From: Shewanella sp. c952
GTDB taxonomy: Bacteria > Pseudomonadota > Gammaproteobacteria > Enterobacterales > Shewanellaceae
Assembly: GCF_019654975.1 (NCBI RefSeq)
Contig: NZ_BPEW01000004.1
Span: 1-64,000 of the forward strand
DNA length: 64,000 bases
Direction: 5' to 3'
The notes below the pieces were generated by a model. It was not told the DNA's origin, did no database searches, and saw only the letters and a list, made by a program, of their open reading frames with translations. The stretch's first letter is position 1. Each line of letters starts with the position of its first letter. Of the stretch, positions 45,789-58,052 are shown in pieces. Both the position numbers and the translations under genes were made by a program.

Positions 45789-46409
45789 CTAATTCGCAGT
45801 CCAAGGGCTAATGACCTTAGGTGCCTGAGTAAACTCAATAGACTTTAGCTGCTCAATGACGTCCCTTTTTAACCGATAAGTCCCTTTTACTGGTATCTGC
45901 TTGCCATCTAAGGTCATAACGACCTCAGTACCGAACTCTAGGTTAAGGCCCGCGATATCTGATGAGAAGTAACGCATAGGAAACCCCTGCATCTGGCTGA
46001 GTAAAGCGTCCATCTCGGTCTGTATTTGCACTAACTCAGATGCTTCATAGGATAGTTTGGTATTCTTGGCTCTAACCTGCATGGCGATTGCACATGAGTT
46101 CGCATCGCCATCGACATTAAGGTTAACCAATGCCCGATCCGATTTTAACTTCACATCGTAAGGTAAAAATATTCTTTGATCTTGCGTTATCGTCAGTGGA
46201 TACGATTCTTTCTCCGTGGTAATCGTGCCATCAATCACTTTGCAGTCATTTGCTTTAGACACAGAAAAAGCAACTTCAACGAGTTGATAATTACCCTTGT
46301 TAACTTGTTTTAGGCGTTGATAGAACCCTTGGTACTCTAATGATATAGGTTCAGCATGTACCGCTGAACAACTTAGAATAATAAGACTAAGCAGCAGGTG
46401 TTTTTTCAT
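45789..46409 (-). CDS. DUF2987 domain-containing exported protein
   Basis: A 206-residue exported protein (signal MKKHLLLSLIILSCSAVHA). The mature part matches the DUF2987 pattern: LEYQGFYQRLKQVNKGNYQLVEVAFSV near the start, SKANDCKVIDGTITTE, and a late TEVVMTLDGKQIPVKGTYRLKRD. Its function is unknown. Its start overlaps the end of the Bax-like gene by 23 bases, so the two are translationally coupled and may act together in the periplasm. Confidence 0.8.
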   Translation of the reverse strand: MKKHLLLSLIILSCSAVHAEPISLEYQGFYQRLKQVNKGNYQLVEVAFSVSKANDCKVIDGTITTEKESYPLTITQDQRIFLPYDVKLKSDRALVNLNVDGDANSCAIAMQVRAKNTKLSYEASELVQIQTEMDALLSQMQGFPMRYFSSDIAGLNLEFGTEVVMTLDGKQIPVKGTYRLKRDVIEQLKSIEFTQAPKVISPWTAN

Positions 46410-47214
46410 TTTTATCCACTAAATACGGTTGATTTTGACGTAACATTTCAAGCAACTCATCGATATAAGCTTCTTGTCTTTCTGAATAATTAACTAAGCC
46501 ATACACTAGTTTTTCTGCACTAGGCACTTGGTTATTTGCACGCATATCCGCACGAATGGATCTAAACACGGAGTAAGCAGCGTTGGAGTTTAAGTTGCGC
46601 ATATACGAAGCAACTGAGTCTTCTACTGTTTTGAAAACAGCGACTTCATGCGATAAACCTGTTGTCCGTGATTGAGGTACTAATCCACAACCCTTTCTAA
46701 AGCACCACTGACCGAAGAAATTAAGTCCTTCCCTAGCAAAACGAGAACTGCCCCAACCGGTTTCATTGGCTGCTTGAATTAATACCATTTGCTCTGGAAC
46801 CATATCGACTCTAACTAACAGCTTATCAATTGTGTTGCTGTTGATACGTCTTGAGGTGTATTGATACTTTTCTGCTATCTGTTGTAAACGAAATTCGTCT
46901 GCATCAGTCAATTGTTTATCACTTTCTATTTGGGTCTTTATGCCAAGTAAAAACTCACGTTCTGCTTTGATAACTGCATTTTGGTGCTTAACCGATGGAC
47001 GCAGAAAATCAAAAAAAGCGTTCTTCTTCGCTTTGATATCTTTAATCTCACTAAAGTTAGGCACTTTACTCTCAATAGCAGAGTTCTTAATTGCTTTACC
47101 TAATCGCGAGTTCTCGCTTGCTTGTTCAGGGATCAGTGTCAGCCTAACAAGTAAAAAACCACCTATAACAACGCCAAAAGCGATGGTAAACAAACCCACT
47201 TTACCTGTCTTCAC
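46387..47214 (-). CDS. Bax-like glucosaminidase domain protein
   Basis: A 275-residue membrane-anchored protein with an N-terminal helix (VGLFTIAFGVVIGGFLLVRL). The C-terminal N-acetylglucosaminidase (LytG/Bax) domain starts near residue 125. VPEQMVLIQAANETGWGSSRFAREGLNFFGQWCF holds the catalytic Glu, and YMRNLNSNAAYSVFRSIRADM follows. E. coli Bax has the same layout. The start is a GTG with AGAGG seven bases upstream. It overlaps the following DUF2987 gene. Confidence 0.88.
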   Translation of the reverse strand: MKTGKVGLFTIAFGVVIGGFLLVRLTLIPEQASENSRLGKAIKNSAIESKVPNFSEIKDIKAKKNAFFDFLRPSVKHQNAVIKAEREFLLGIKTQIESDKQLTDADEFRLQQIAEKYQYTSRRINSNTIDKLLVRVDMVPEQMVLIQAANETGWGSSRFAREGLNFFGQWCFRKGCGLVPQSRTTGLSHEVAVFKTVEDSVASYMRNLNSNAAYSVFRSIRADMRANNQVPSAEKLVYGLVNYSERQEAYIDELLEMLRQNQPYLVDKNEKTPAA

Positions 47215-47370
47215 TGCACATCCTCTAAAAATACAAAATATGTTTTGTCTAATTCTCTATTTTTGTATTATATGCTAGCTAGAATCAGATTTCATCGCGA
47301 AAAATTCTGTTTAAGTCGTTATAATGCCAATAAGAAATAAAATACCTGGGTATTCAGGAAGGAGACCCTA

Positions 47371-48285
47371 ATGAAGAACAATGCTCTCAATCAATATCAA
47401 CATGTTGTCGCCATCGGTGGCGGCCATGGTTTAGGACGCGTGTTATCAACACTGTCATTTCTTGGTCCTAAATTAACAGGGATTGTCGCTACTACGGATA
47501 ATGGCGGTTCAACAGGTAGATTGCGCGCCGAAAAAGACTGTATTGCTTGGGGCGATCTGCGTAACTGTCTTACTCAACTGTCTAAAAAGCCATCAGTTGG
47601 TTCATTGATGTTTGAGTACCGCTTTAACGGAGAAAGCGAGCTTAATGGTCATAATCTTGGCAATTTGATGCTGACAGCATTAGATGAACTTTGCGTTAGG
47701 CCTCTTGAAGCTATCAATTTAGTACGCCAATTTCTAAATATTAAAACACGTTTAATTCCAATGTCAGAAGAGCCCACCCACCTTGTCGCTATGGAAGCGT
47801 GTGGACGCAGTGTTTTTGGCGAAATCAATGTCGATAAAATGCAAGATACCCCAATTGCCTTATCGCTTGATCCTTTAGTTCAAGCAACCTGTGAAGCTTG
47901 TGAAGCAATAAGGGAAGCTGACATTATTATACTTGGTCCTGGTAGCTTCCTTACTAGCATTATGCCACCTTTGCTTCTCCCTAAAATAGCCAAGGCTCTA
48001 GCTGAATCAAATGCTGAAGTGATATTAATCGATAACTTAACCGAAGAGCCGTCACCTATTGCTAATTGCGGTTTAGAGCAAAAACTTGACTGGTGTCATC
48101 AGGTGCTGGGACTTAAGATTGTAGATAAAGTATTACGACACGCTGATACGCCATCTCAAGATGGTTATATCAGCTACTTCCCGCTAAGAAGTAGCCATCA
48201 TCGCGGTTTACATGACAAAAGAGCCTTAGCGACAGCATTAGCACAAATGATGCCGGATAAACTTTCTCAGCTAAAAAGCTCATAA
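47371..48285 (+). CDS. CofD/YvcK family (gluconeogenesis factor-like) protein
   Basis: A 304-residue Rossmann-type protein of the CofD/YvcK superfamily. It opens [42 protein letters not shown], with the glycine loop and conserved DNGGSTG, and later [13 protein letters not shown] and [14 protein letters not shown]. YvcK in Bacillus is needed for growth on gluconeogenic carbon and for cell shape; the gammaproteobacterial members bind UDP-sugars. The SD is a strong GGAAGGAG. It is convergent with the aminotransferase gene across a terminator. Confidence 0.88.
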   Translation: MKNNALNQYQHVVAIGGGHGLGRVLSTLSFLGPKLTGIVATTDNGGSTGRLRAEKDCIAWGDLRNCLTQLSKKPSVGSLMFEYRFNGESELNGHNLGNLMLTALDELCVRPLEAINLVRQFLNIKTRLIPMSEEPTHLVAMEACGRSVFGEINVDKMQDTPIALSLDPLVQATCEACEAIREADIIILGPGSFLTSIMPPLLLPKIAKALAESNAEVILIDNLTEEPSPIANCGLEQKLDWCHQVLGLKIVDKVLRHADTPSQDGYISYFPLRSSHHRGLHDKRALATALAQMMPDKLSQLKSS

Positions 48286-48310
48286 AAAAAGGACCCTAGG
48301 GTCCTTTTTT
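48284..48310. terminator. Bidirectional terminator between the CofD/YvcK and aminotransferase genes
   Basis: GGACCC-TA-GGGTCC is a palindrome flanked by A7 on the left and T6 on the right, so it can serve both convergent genes. Confidence 0.9.
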
Positions 48311-48325
48311 GTCAACTACTAATCT

Positions 48326-49519
48326 CTATATAACAGCAGCAATAGCCTTACAGATGATTGGCATGTTTGTTTTAGTCATTCCAGCTACACTAATGCGCCC
48401 AGAACCGACAATATAAACGCCAAATTCATTTTTCAATCGGGACACTTGGTCTTTGTTCAATCCAGAAAAACTGAACATACCATTTTGAGTAGAAATAAAA
48501 CTAAAGTCCTGGCTTACGCCACTCTCTTTTAGAGATCTAACAAATAGCGCGCGCATCTCAGCGATACGTTCTCTCATCTCTTGTAACTCTTGTAGCCACA
48601 TTTGCTTTAACACATCATCTTCTAAAATGGTGCTAACAATCAGTGCACCATGTGCAGGAGGATTAGAATATGAGGCACGAATAGTACTTTTGATCTGGCT
48701 AAACGCATTAACGGCTTCAGCGTCATTTCCAGCAACAACTGTAATTGCGCCTATACGTTCATTGTAAAGACCGAAGTTCTTTGAAAATGAGTTAGCAACT
48801 ATTAATTCAGGCACAATACTGGCGACGATACGTAGACCTTCTGCATCTTCTTCTACACCAGCGCCAAAGCCTTGGTATGCAAAATCGAATAGCGGTACTA
48901 ATGATTTACTTAAACAAAGCTCTGCTATTTGCTGCCATTGTTGTTTATTTAAATCAATACCTGTTGGGTTATGACAACAGCCATGCAATAACACCAGGTC
49001 GCCCTCTTTCGCGCCCGCTAAGTCAGCTATCATGGCATCAAAGTCTAAACCATGAGTCTCGGCCTTATAATAACCGTATGACTGAGTTTTTAAGCCCGCG
49101 GTATTAAAAATATTATGGTGATTAGCCCATGTTGGGTTACTTACCCAAATAGTATCAGCTTTAGTATGGCGAACTAAAAACTCTGCTGCTACTCGAAGAG
49201 AACCTGTTCCCCCTGGTGCTTGGGCAGTTAACGCGCGAGCATTGTTAACGACAGTATGATCAGCTCCAAATAGCAAGGTTTGCACGGCGCGGTTATAAGC
49301 TTGAACACCTTCCATGCCTAAATAACTCTTGCTCATTTCAGTTGCTAGTAACTTTTTTTCCGCTGATTTAACCGCTTTCAGAATAGGAGTTTTTCCAGAT
49401 TCATCTTTATAAATCCCAACGCCTAAGTTTACTTTCTCCTCACGCGGATCGGCTTTGAATGCATCGGTAAGACCTAGAATTGGATCGGCTGGGGCAAGTT
49501 CAACCTGGGAAAATATCAT
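48326..49519 (-). CDS. Aspartate/aromatic aminotransferase
   Basis: A PLP-dependent class I aminotransferase that interconverts aspartate, glutamate or aromatic amino acids with their keto acids. The product has 397 residues from the ATG at 49519 (AGGAAAG upstream); a longer frame to 49615 is not used. Its length and sequence match AspC/Tyr[48 protein letters not shown], and the PLP-lysine [14 protein letters not shown]. Which of aspC and tyrB it is cannot be settled here. Confidence 0.93.
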   Translation of the reverse strand: MIFSQVELAPADPILGLTDAFKADPREEKVNLGVGIYKDESGKTPILKAVKSAEKKLLATEMSKSYLGMEGVQAYNRAVQTLLFGADHTVVNNARALTAQAPGGTGSLRVAAEFLVRHTKADTIWVSNPTWANHHNIFNTAGLKTQSYGYYKAETHGLDFDAMIADLAGAKEGDLVLLHGCCHNPTGIDLNKQQWQQIAELCLSKSLVPLFDFAYQGFGAGVEEDAEGLRIVASIVPELIVANSFSKNFGLYNERIGAITVVAGNDAEAVNAFSQIKSTIRASYSNPPAHGALIVSTILEDDVLKQMWLQELQEMRERIAEMRALFVRSLKESGVSQDFSFISTQNGMFSFSGLNKDQVSRLKNEFGVYIVGSGRISVAGMTKTNMPIICKAIAAVI

Positions 49520-49731
49520 GACTGCTTTCCTAAATAGAGATTTGTAGGGGGGTTCGGCTGTAGTTATACCACTGAAGTCGCTAGGTAGAAAGTGAGTTTT
49601 GTTGACTAAAAACAAATTTTATCTAAATACCTATGAATAGCGAATTAGCGACCAATATTTTTGGACTAAATGTAAAAATACTGCAAAATTATTAAATTTT
49701 ACATAATAGGATCTTGTTAGATTTGAGATAT

Positions 49732-49762
49732 AAAAAAGCCTCTACAGGGTAGAGGCTTTTTT
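49732..49762 (-). terminator. Intrinsic terminator after serS
   Basis: AAAAAAGCCTCTAC and GTAGAGGCTTTTTT form a 14-bp perfect stem with an AGG loop, 13 bp past the serS stop codon. Confidence 0.9.
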
Positions 49763-49775
49763 GATGGCTAAAATT

Positions 49776-51065
<1,290 letters not shown>

Positions 51066-51080
51066 TTATTATCTTAATAG

Positions 51081-51455
51081 TTAATAACGAGAAAATACCA
51101 ATTGCTGCCCTAAATAGACGACGAATATGCACACGCCGACATTGACAACAACATTCAAAATCGCTTTGACCAAATAACCTTCCTGCATTAACAACAGTGA
51201 CTCATTGGAAAAAGTAGAAAACGTAGTAAGGGCACCTAACATACCCACACCAATAAATGCTTTTATTTCAGGGCTCACTTCACTGACTTGTCCAAGAGCG
51301 TAAACCACGCCCATTAAGAATGAACCCAAAATATTGACCATTAGTGTACCAAAAGGGAAACCACTACCAAATACCTGAAGCATCAATATTGAGATAAGAT
51401 AGCGTAAAACTGCACCGATAGATCCACCTAGCGCAACAAAAAGGACATTATTCAT
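51081..51455 (-). CDS. crcB: Fluoride channel CrcB (FluC)
   Basis: A 124-residue, four-helix Fluc channel that removes fluoride from the cytoplasm. Visible family segments are [13 protein letters not shown] near the N-terminus, [16 protein letters not shown] (the Asn track), and [17 protein letters not shown] (the conserved Phe box). It overlaps rarA by eight bases. It sits within the block rarA-crcB-serS and has no fluoride riboswitch of its own. Confidence 0.96.
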   Translation of the reverse strand: MNNVLFVALGGSIGAVLRYLISILMLQVFGSGFPFGTLMVNILGSFLMGVVYALGQVSEVSPEIKAFIGVGMLGALTTFSTFSNESLLLMQEGYLVKAILNVVVNVGVCIFVVYLGQQLVFSRY

Positions 51456-52779
51456 ATCTTTTCACCTTACTTTTAAGATTTAGCTCGGCTAAATTTGCCA
51501 GTTTCTCTTTTATACGTTTTTCAAATCCACGCTCTGTTGGGAAGTAAAATTGACTTCCAGCGATAGATTTTGGCAAATATACTTCACCATCAGCATAGGC
51601 ATTAGGTTCATCGTGAGCGTAGCGATAACCTTCACCATAACCAATGTCTTGCATCAGTTTAGTTGGTGCATTGCGTAAATGCTCAGGCACACTTTCACTC
51701 GCAGTCTCTCTTGCTAACTGACGAGCTGCTTTAAAGGCTGTGTAAACAGCATTGCTCTTTGGTGCACTGGCTAAATATAGTACAGCTTGTGCTATCGCTC
51801 GCTCACCTTCTGAGGGCCCTACTCTGTGAAAACATTCCCATGCATTCACCGCTACAGTCATTGCATTCGGGTCAGCATTCCCTATATCTTCCGACGCAAT
51901 GGCTAATAAACGTCTACCGATATAAAGAGGGTCGCAGCCACCCTCAAGCATTCGACAATACCAATATAGTGCGGCATCAGGATCTGAGCCTCGTATTGAT
52001 TTGTGGACTGCTGAAATCAGGTCGTAATACTGATCCCCATTTTTATCAAAACCTGCAAGTTGTTGTCCTGCAACCTGAACAATCATCTCTTCGGTAAAAA
52101 CTTCGCCATCTTTGAGCATGTCACTAATAAGCTCAATAAGGTTAAGTGCTTTACGGGCGTCACCATCACACACTTTAGCTAATTTTATAGCCACATCTGG
52201 CGGTAAAATCAGCTTACGTTTGCCTAAGCCTCGCTCTTCATCTAGCAAAGCTTGCTGAGTTATCTGACAGATCTCTTCGATAGTGAGCTGTTTGATAAGA
52301 TAAACTCGCGCACGAGATAACAAAGCATTGTTTATTTCGAATGAAGGGTTTTCAGTCGTCGCACCGATAAAGATCACTGTGCCATCTTCAATAAATGGCA
52401 AAAAAGCATCTTGTTGACTCTTGTTAAATCGATGTACCTCATCGACAAAAAGCAACGTTCGTTGGCCTCTTGATTGAGCCACGCTTTTGGCGTGTTCAAT
52501 AGCACTGCGGATCTCTTTAACGCCAGAGGTTACGGCAGAAATCCGCTCAACGTGGGCATTAGCGTAACTGGCAACAAGTTCTGCTAACGTAGTTTTTCCT
52601 GTACCTGGTGGCCCCCAGAACATCATAGAATGAGCTCTACCGGCTTCTAAAGCTTGCCTTAATGGCTGCCCTTCCGCCAATAAATGCTGTTGCCCTATAT
52701 ATTGTGATAATGTTTCTGGGCGCATTCTTGCCGCAAGCGGCCGAAAATCTGGAGCGAAATCAAAACTAAAGCTGCTCAC
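51448..52779 (-). CDS. rarA: Replication-associated recombination protein RarA (MgsA)
   Basis: AAA+ ATPase related to clamp loaders, acting at stalled replication forks. The 443-residue protein has Walker [16 protein letters not shown], Walker [17 protein letters not shown] and sensor [24 protein letters not shown]. The tetramerisation region follows ([10 protein letters not shown]), and the family C-terminus is [20 protein letters not shown]. It is nine bases downstream of lolA, the usual neighbour. Confidence 0.97.
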   Translation of the reverse strand: MSSFSFDFAPDFRPLAARMRPETLSQYIGQQHLLAEGQPLRQALEAGRAHSMMFWGPPGTGKTTLAELVASYANAHVERISAVTSGVKEIRSAIEHAKSVAQSRGQRTLLFVDEVHRFNKSQQDAFLPFIEDGTVIFIGATTENPSFEINNALLSRARVYLIKQLTIEEICQITQQALLDEERGLGKRKLILPPDVAIKLAKVCDGDARKALNLIELISDMLKDGEVFTEEMIVQVAGQQLAGFDKNGDQYYDLISAVHKSIRGSDPDAALYWYCRMLEGGCDPLYIGRRLLAIASEDIGNADPNAMTVAVNAWECFHRVGPSEGERAIAQAVLYLASAPKSNAVYTAFKAARQLARETASESVPEHLRNAPTKLMQDIGYGEGYRYAHDEPNAYADGEVYLPKSIAGSQFYFPTERGFEKRIKEKLANLAELNLKSKVKRYE

Positions 52780-52788
52780 AAAATACTC

Positions 52789-53415
52789 TTAATTAGGTGA
52801 CTTTAAACGTTGGTCATCAATATCAACGTCTTCAGGAACGACAAATTTAAACAAATCATTCTCACTTTCATCCAGTTTAGTCTGTTCAGAAAGCAAGAAG
52901 TTACTGGTATTACCCTGCTGATCTTTTAACACCATTTGCGTTAAGGTTGTTTCATTAAAGCAAACTTCAACTTCTGATACACCTGCTTCTTTATCAATTG
53001 GACTAATTGCAAAGCATTGTTCGGTATTAGTCACTTGGTACTGCGCCCAAGTTTCAGCATCATCATGCACCAGTAAAGCGATAGGAGATGCACTGATGGC
53101 TTGGTTCATATCCATCACAGACACCTCTTCGTTAAATGGGTTATAGATCCATACATCAGTACCATCGGCAACAATCAAAGATTCATCAGGGGCAGTTAGG
53201 TGCCAGTAAAATTGGTTTGGTTGGGCAAGTGCAAAAACACCTTCGCCAGTCTGAATGACTTTATCGTTTATATCTGTAACAGTCTGGCTGAAATTGGCCT
53301 TTAAGTTATCTATTTCGGTAAGCTTAACTTTTAACTGCTCTGACGCATCTGCTTGAGCTGAAAAATGGGTTAAAAGAGGCAAGCTCACAATCGCTATAGC
53401 AATCAGTTTATTCAT
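52789..53415 (-). CDS. lolA: Outer-membrane lipoprotein carrier protein LolA
   Basis: Periplasmic chaperone that carries lipoproteins from LolCDE to LolB. The 208-residue product has a signal peptide ending near ALA-like AQA and an SD of GGAG. Typical points are [48 protein letters not shown] and [12 protein letters not shown]. The shape is the open beta-barrel known for the family. It follows ftsK by 89 bp and precedes rarA. Confidence 0.96.
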   Translation of the reverse strand: MNKLIAIAIVSLPLLTHFSAQADASEQLKVKLTEIDNLKANFSQTVTDINDKVIQTGEGVFALAQPNQFYWHLTAPDESLIVADGTDVWIYNPFNEEVSVMDMNQAISASPIALLVHDDAETWAQYQVTNTEQCFAISPIDKEAGVSEVEVCFNETTLTQMVLKDQQGNTSNFLLSEQTKLDESENDLFKFVVPEDVDIDDQRLKSPN

Positions 53416-53504
53416 ATCTATTTTCTCCGGGTTGGCAATTTACCAACACTGATTTTGACTTTGCAATTTGTTCTACCGACCACAGCATCATTATATATCA
53501 CGCT

Positions 53505-55994
53505 TTAGTCAAAGACTTTAGGCGGTGGCGGCGCTAATACTTCTCGATTACCGTTATGTCCTTGGGCACTTACCACGCCTTGAAGTTCCATCTGTTCAAT
53601 AATCCTAGCAGCGCGGTTATAACCTATTTTGAATTTGCGTTGTACGCTTGAAATCGAGCCTCGACGAGTTTGCGTGACAAACGCGACCGCTTCGTCATAA
53701 AGCGCATCAGTATCTTCGTCAGATTCACTCGCTTCACCAGGGAGCAGAACCTGCTCACCTTCTGCAGAGCCTTGAAGAATATCTTCAATATACTGAGGCT
53801 TTCCACGAGCATGCCAATCGGCAACAACTTTATGCACTTCATGGTCGTCAATAAATGCTCCATGAACACGACTAGGAACACTGGTACCTGGAGGCAGATA
53901 AAGCATATCGCCCATACCCAGTAATGTCTCTGCGCCCTGCTGGTCAAGAATTGTTCGAGAGTCAATTCGTGATGATACTTGGAATGCCATACGAGTCGGG
54001 ATGTTAGCTTTAATCAAACCGGTAATGACATCTACTGATGGTCTTTGTGTTGCAAGTATCAAATGTATGCCAGCGGCTCGTGCTTTTTGTGCAATTCGGG
54101 CAATCAATTCTTCAACTTTTTTACCGACTATCATCATCATGTCGGCAAACTCATCAACGACAACCACAATAGAAGGAAGCTTATCTAGCTCAGGAGCTTC
54201 AGGCTCCATACTGTCAGAGGACTTCCAAAGAGGGTCAACAATGGGCTCTCCAGCTTCTTTTGCCAGCTTGATTTTAGCGTTATAACCTTTCAAGTTACGA
54301 ACACCTAATGCTGACATCAGTTTATAACGGCGTTCCATTTCACCGACACACCAACGCAGTGAGTTAGCCGCTTCTTTCATATCGGTAACAACTTCACATA
54401 AAAGATGTGGGATCCCTTCATAGACTGAAAGTTCCAACATCTTAGGATCAATCATAATGAACCGTACATCGTCAGGTCCTGATTTATACAATAAGCTGGT
54501 GATCATTACGTTCACACCGACTGACTTACCCGAGCCTGTTGTACCAGCAACTAATAGATGTGGCATTTTTCCTAAATCAACAATAACAGGCTTACCGCCA
54601 ATATCTGCGCCCAACACCATGCTCAAATGGGATGGGTTATCTCTGAACTCTTTGCAATCGAGTACATCGCGCATAAATACTGTTTCACGAAATTTATTCG
54701 GTAGCTCCAACCCGACATAAGCTTTACCAGGGATAACTTCTACTACTCGAACATTCTCAGCAAGTAAGGAGCGTGCTAAGTCTTTCGATAAGTTAGTAAT
54801 TTTTGACGCTTTGACCCCAGGTGCTAGCTCAAGCTCAAAGCGGGTGATGACAGGACCAGGATATACGCCAACAACTTTGGCGGTAATATTAAAATCAGCA
54901 AGCTTAACTTCAACCAGCTTACCGACCTGTTCTAACTCTTCTTGGCTAATTGGATTACTTTGACGGTTGGGCACATCGAGTAAAGAGATACTTGGCAGCG
55001 GTTCCATCGGTGCTGACATAGCTTGCTCTTCTTGACCTGGAAGAATAACGATACCGTCAACAATCTTTGCTTTATCATCTTTAATACGCTTGCTGGCATT
55101 TACAGCACCGGTAGATTCTTTTGAATCAAAATCAATTGTTTCGAGTTCGTCTTTATTTTCAGTAACCCAAGGCGCCTGTATTGTCGGTTCTTGCGCCGGC
55201 TCAGATTTAGTCAATTGCGGTTCTATACGAGAAAGTTCATTGGTCGCAACTTGTTCGCTTGCAGCTTCAAACTGCTCATCGTCTTGATGTAGTTCTTCTT
55301 CCGCTTGCTCTCTACTGCGTTTTTCTCGAAAGCGTTCAACGACCGATAAGAAACCGCGAGTGTCTTCGGTCTCTACTTTCTCCGGTGTGAGTCTAGCGGG
55401 TAGCTCTCTTAGTGATTTCAAGCACCACAAGGTAGCAAACCCAGTCATGTCGATAACAGTTAACCAGCTGATACCAGTAAGCAAGGTAAAGCCCGCGCCA
55501 ACGAAACACAATAAAAGTAAGGTTGTTCCCAACTGGTTGAAATACGGCAGCATAGCCTGGCCAATAACATCGCCTGCTACCCCGCCAGCAGAAAATTCAT
55601 ATAAACCACTGGCATTCATGCTTCCTAGAGCCGCCAAGCTAAACACAATCAGTAAAAATCCGATTAGCCGAAGCCCTACCGAAAAGTAATCTATTTCGAG
55701 TAATTTATGGGTTCGTTTAAATAACAACCAACCTGTTAGCGCAATAATGACGGGAATGATATAAGCGGTGTAACCGAAGATATAAAACAGCACATCAGCC
55801 AACCATGCACCGACGGCACCGGTTAGATTTTGTATGTCACCATCAAAATTCGATTGACTCCAGCCGGGGTCAGATGCACTAAAACTGCTCAATGCGATAA
55901 GTATATAAGTTGCAATCATGCAACAAATGATCAGACTACCTTCTAATAGTCGCTGTACGCCAGAAAGGGTTTTTACACTATTTGCCTTAGACAA
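53505..55994 (-). CDS. ftsK: DNA translocase FtsK
   Basis: A septal double-stranded-DNA pump that moves the chromosome terminus and activates XerCD. It has four membrane helices ([18 protein letters not shown] onwards), then a linker of about 150 acidic and Gln-rich residues. The RecA-like motor has Walker A ([17 protein letters not shown]), Walker B ([14 protein letters not shown]) and [23 protein letters not shown]. The C-terminal gamma winged helix ends the protein. The likely start is the TTG at 55994, with ATAGGT upstream, giving 829 residues; a TTG at 56081 has no SD. The linker is shorter than in E. coli. An ARG-like box lies upstream. Confidence 0.95.
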   Translation of the reverse strand: MSKANSVKTLSGVQRLLEGSLIICCMIATYILIALSSFSASDPGWSQSNFDGDIQNLTGAVGAWLADVLFYIFGYTAYIIPVIIALTGWLLFKRTHKLLEIDYFSVGLRLIGFLLIVFSLAALGSMNASGLYEFSAGGVAGDVIGQAMLPYFNQLGTTLLLLCFVGAGFTLLTGISWLTVIDMTGFATLWCLKSLRELPARLTPEKVETEDTRGFLSVVERFREKRSREQAEEELHQDDEQFEAASEQVATNELSRIEPQLTKSEPAQEPTIQAPWVTENKDELETIDFDSKESTGAVNASKRIKDDKAKIVDGIVILPGQEEQAMSAPMEPLPSISLLDVPNRQSNPISQEELEQVGKLVEVKLADFNITAKVVGVYPGPVITRFELELAPGVKASKITNLSKDLARSLLAENVRVVEVIPGKAYVGLELPNKFRETVFMRDVLDCKEFRDNPSHLSMVLGADIGGKPVIVDLGKMPHLLVAGTTGSGKSVGVNVMITSLLYKSGPDDVRFIMIDPKMLELSVYEGIPHLLCEVVTDMKEAANSLRWCVGEMERRYKLMSALGVRNLKGYNAKIKLAKEAGEPIVDPLWKSSDSMEPEAPELDKLPSIVVVVDEFADMMMIVGKKVEELIARIAQKARAAGIHLILATQRPSVDVITGLIKANIPTRMAFQVSSRIDSRTILDQQGAETLLGMGDMLYLPPGTSVPSRVHGAFIDDHEVHKVVADWHARGKPQYIEDILQGSAEGEQVLLPGEASESDEDTDALYDEAVAFVTQTRRGSISSVQRKFKIGYNRAARIIEQMELQGVVSAQGHNGNREVLAPPPPKVFD

Positions 55995-56081
55995 TCGCAA
56001 ACCTATATTAAAAAAGACGATAATGTCAGTAAGATACCAGAAATGAGTTTGTTTTGCAGCGTTTGGGACGACACTCGGCAA

Positions 56082-56097
56082 GTGAATAATTATTCAC
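56082..56097. promoter_or_regulatory. ARG-box-like palindrome upstream of ftsK
   Basis: GTGAATAATTATTCAC is a perfect 16-bp palindrome. Its core matches the ArgR consensus TGAAT-W4-ATTCA at every fixed position. It is a single box; ArgR operators are usually pairs 2-3 bp apart, and no good second box is beside it. It lies in the lrp-ftsK gap. Confidence 0.45.
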
Positions 56098-56187
56098 ACG
56101 AATACTTTGCATCATTTTGTATCAATTGTATTTTGTATAAAAAAAGAGGGTCGACTGACCCCCTTCTTGTACGATAAAACAACGAAA

Positions 56188-56691
56188 TTACATTTCGGAG
56201 GTGATATTAATAGCCACTCGATTTGTCTGTTTAACCTCTTCCATCACGACATATGTACGTGTATCAGAGACAGAAGGCAGTTTAAGTAAGGTTTCCCCTA
56301 ATAAACGTCTATAGGCAGACATATCAGAAACACGAGTTTTCAATAAGTAGTCGAAATCGCCTGAAACTAAATGACATTCCTGAATATCATCAAGTAGTTG
56401 CACAGCATTATTAAACTTATCAAATACTTCAGCTGTATCTCGGTTTAGCGTAATTTCAACAAACACAAGTAGAGATGCACCCAAATAATGGGGATTAACT
56501 AATGCTGTATATCCTTTGATATACCCTTGTTTTTCAAGTCTTTTAACTCTTTCTAAACAAGGAGTGGGACTCAGCCCTACACGCTTCGATAGTTCGACAT
56601 TTGAAATCCGGCCATCAATTTGTAACTCGTTGAGTATATTTCGATCTATACGATCTAAGTCTTTTATAGGACTCTTTTTATTATTAACCAT
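56188..56691 (-). CDS. lrp: Leucine-responsive regulator Lrp
   Basis: Global feast/famine regulator of 167 residues from the ATG at 56691 (AAGG eight bases upstream). It shows the N-terminal HTH (LDRIDRNILNELQIDGRISNVELSKRVGLSPTPCLERVKRLEKQGYI) and the C-terminal RAM domain. The sequence is almost that of E. coli Lrp over the whole length, including SGDFDYLLKTRVSDMSAYRRLLGETLLKLP. It is divergent from the alanine dehydrogenase gene, a probable target. Confidence 0.97.
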   Translation of the reverse strand: MVNNKKSPIKDLDRIDRNILNELQIDGRISNVELSKRVGLSPTPCLERVKRLEKQGYIKGYTALVNPHYLGASLLVFVEITLNRDTAEVFDKFNNAVQLLDDIQECHLVSGDFDYLLKTRVSDMSAYRRLLGETLLKLPSVSDTRTYVVMEEVKQTNRVAINITSEM

Positions 56692-56871
56692 ATTTTTAAC
56701 CTTGAATTGCATCTATAACCAAATTAATCACTGTGTTTAGATAAACTTCAGCAGCATAAACTACCGAAGGAATACTATACTAGATTTCCCTGAAACATTC
56801 ACGTTCAGGCTATTCAAAATAACAATTACACCCATAGAAAATGGGTTTTTATGCGAAATTGAGGCTCAAAG

Positions 56872-57987
56872 ATGATTATTGGTGTTCCAAAAGAAATCAA
56901 AAACCACGAATATCGTGTAGGCATGGTACCTTCTAGTGTTCGTGAATTGACTCTACGTGGTCATGAGGTTTTTATTGAAACAAATGCTGGCTCTGGCATT
57001 GGTTTTTCAGACGAAGATTACATAAATGTAGGTGCTAAAATCCTAGCTACCGCTGCTGAAGTTTTTGCACAATCTGAAATGATTGTAAAAGTGAAAGAGC
57101 CTCAAGCCGTAGAACGCGCGATGTTAAGAGAAGATCAACTTCTATTTACCTACCTACATTTGGCACCAGACTTACCACAAACAGAAGATCTTGTTAAAAG
57201 TGGTTCTGTTTGTATCGCTTATGAAACCGTTACCGATGACCGCGGTACGCTACCACTGCTTGCGCCAATGTCAGAAGTCGCTGGCCGTATGTCAATTCAA
57301 GCTGGCGCTATGGCACTTGAAAAATCAATGGGCGGACGCGGCATGCTACTTGGTGGCGTTCCAGGTGTTGAGCCAGCAAAAGTCGTCATTATTGGTGGCG
57401 GTATGGTTGGAACAAATGCAGCTCAAATGGCAGTAGGCCTTGGTGCAGACGTTGTAATCCTTGATCGTAGTATTGATGCGCTACGTCGCCTTAATGCACA
57501 GTTCGATAATAAAGTTAAAGCAATCTATTCTACTGCTGATGCAATCGAAAAGCATGTGCTTGAAGCGGATCTAGTCATTGGTGGTGTATTAGTTCCTGGT
57601 GCAGCGGCACCTAAGCTGGTTACTAAGGAACATATTGCAGCAATGAAGCCTGGCTCTGCAATTGTAGACGTTGCTATTGACCAAGGTGGCTGTATTGAAA
57701 CGTCACATGCAACTACACACCAAGATCCAACGTATATCGTCGACGAAGTGGTTCACTATTGTGTGGCTAACATGCCAGGCGCAGTCGCTCGCACTTCAAC
57801 ATTTGCGCTAAACAATGCAACGTTGCCTTACATTATCAAGTTGGCACAGCTCGGTTACCGCGAAGCACTACTGCAAGATAAGCACCTGTTAAACGGCTTG
57901 AACGTTATGCATGGTAAGATCACTTGCGCTGAAGTTGCTGAAGCACTAAATCTTGAGTTTGTAGACCCGACTATCTTACTAAAGTAG
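56872..57987 (+). CDS. ald: Alanine dehydrogenase
   Basis: A NAD-dependent enzyme of 371 residues interconverting L-alanine and pyruvate plus ammonia. Signatures are [42 protein letters not shown] (substrate Lys), YLHLAPD (catalytic His), and the Rossmann motif [40 protein letters not shown] and [19 protein letters not shown] follow. Divergent lrp suggests Lrp control by alanine or leucine, as in several bacteria where Lrp relatives regulate ald. A terminator follows at once. Confidence 0.97.
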   Translation: MIIGVPKEIKNHEYRVGMVPSSVRELTLRGHEVFIETNAGSGIGFSDEDYINVGAKILATAAEVFAQSEMIVKVKEPQAVERAMLREDQLLFTYLHLAPDLPQTEDLVKSGSVCIAYETVTDDRGTLPLLAPMSEVAGRMSIQAGAMALEKSMGGRGMLLGGVPGVEPAKVVIIGGGMVGTNAAQMAVGLGADVVILDRSIDALRRLNAQFDNKVKAIYSTADAIEKHVLEADLVIGGVLVPGAAAPKLVTKEHIAAMKPGSAIVDVAIDQGGCIETSHATTHQDPTYIVDEVVHYCVANMPGAVARTSTFALNNATLPYIIKLAQLGYREALLQDKHLLNGLNVMHGKITCAEVAEALNLEFVDPTILLK

Positions 57988-58006
57988 TCAATCAAGATTA
58001 GAAATT

Positions 58007-58037
58007 AAAAAAGGGAGCTAATTGCTCCCTTTTTTTT
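58007..58037. terminator. Bidirectional terminator after ald
   Basis: AAAAAAGGGAGC and GCTCCCTTTTTT form a 12-bp stem with a TAATT loop. Both flanks suit termination, for ald on the plus strand and the response regulator on the minus strand. Confidence 0.92.
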
Positions 58038-58052
58038 GATTCAAAGACTAAG

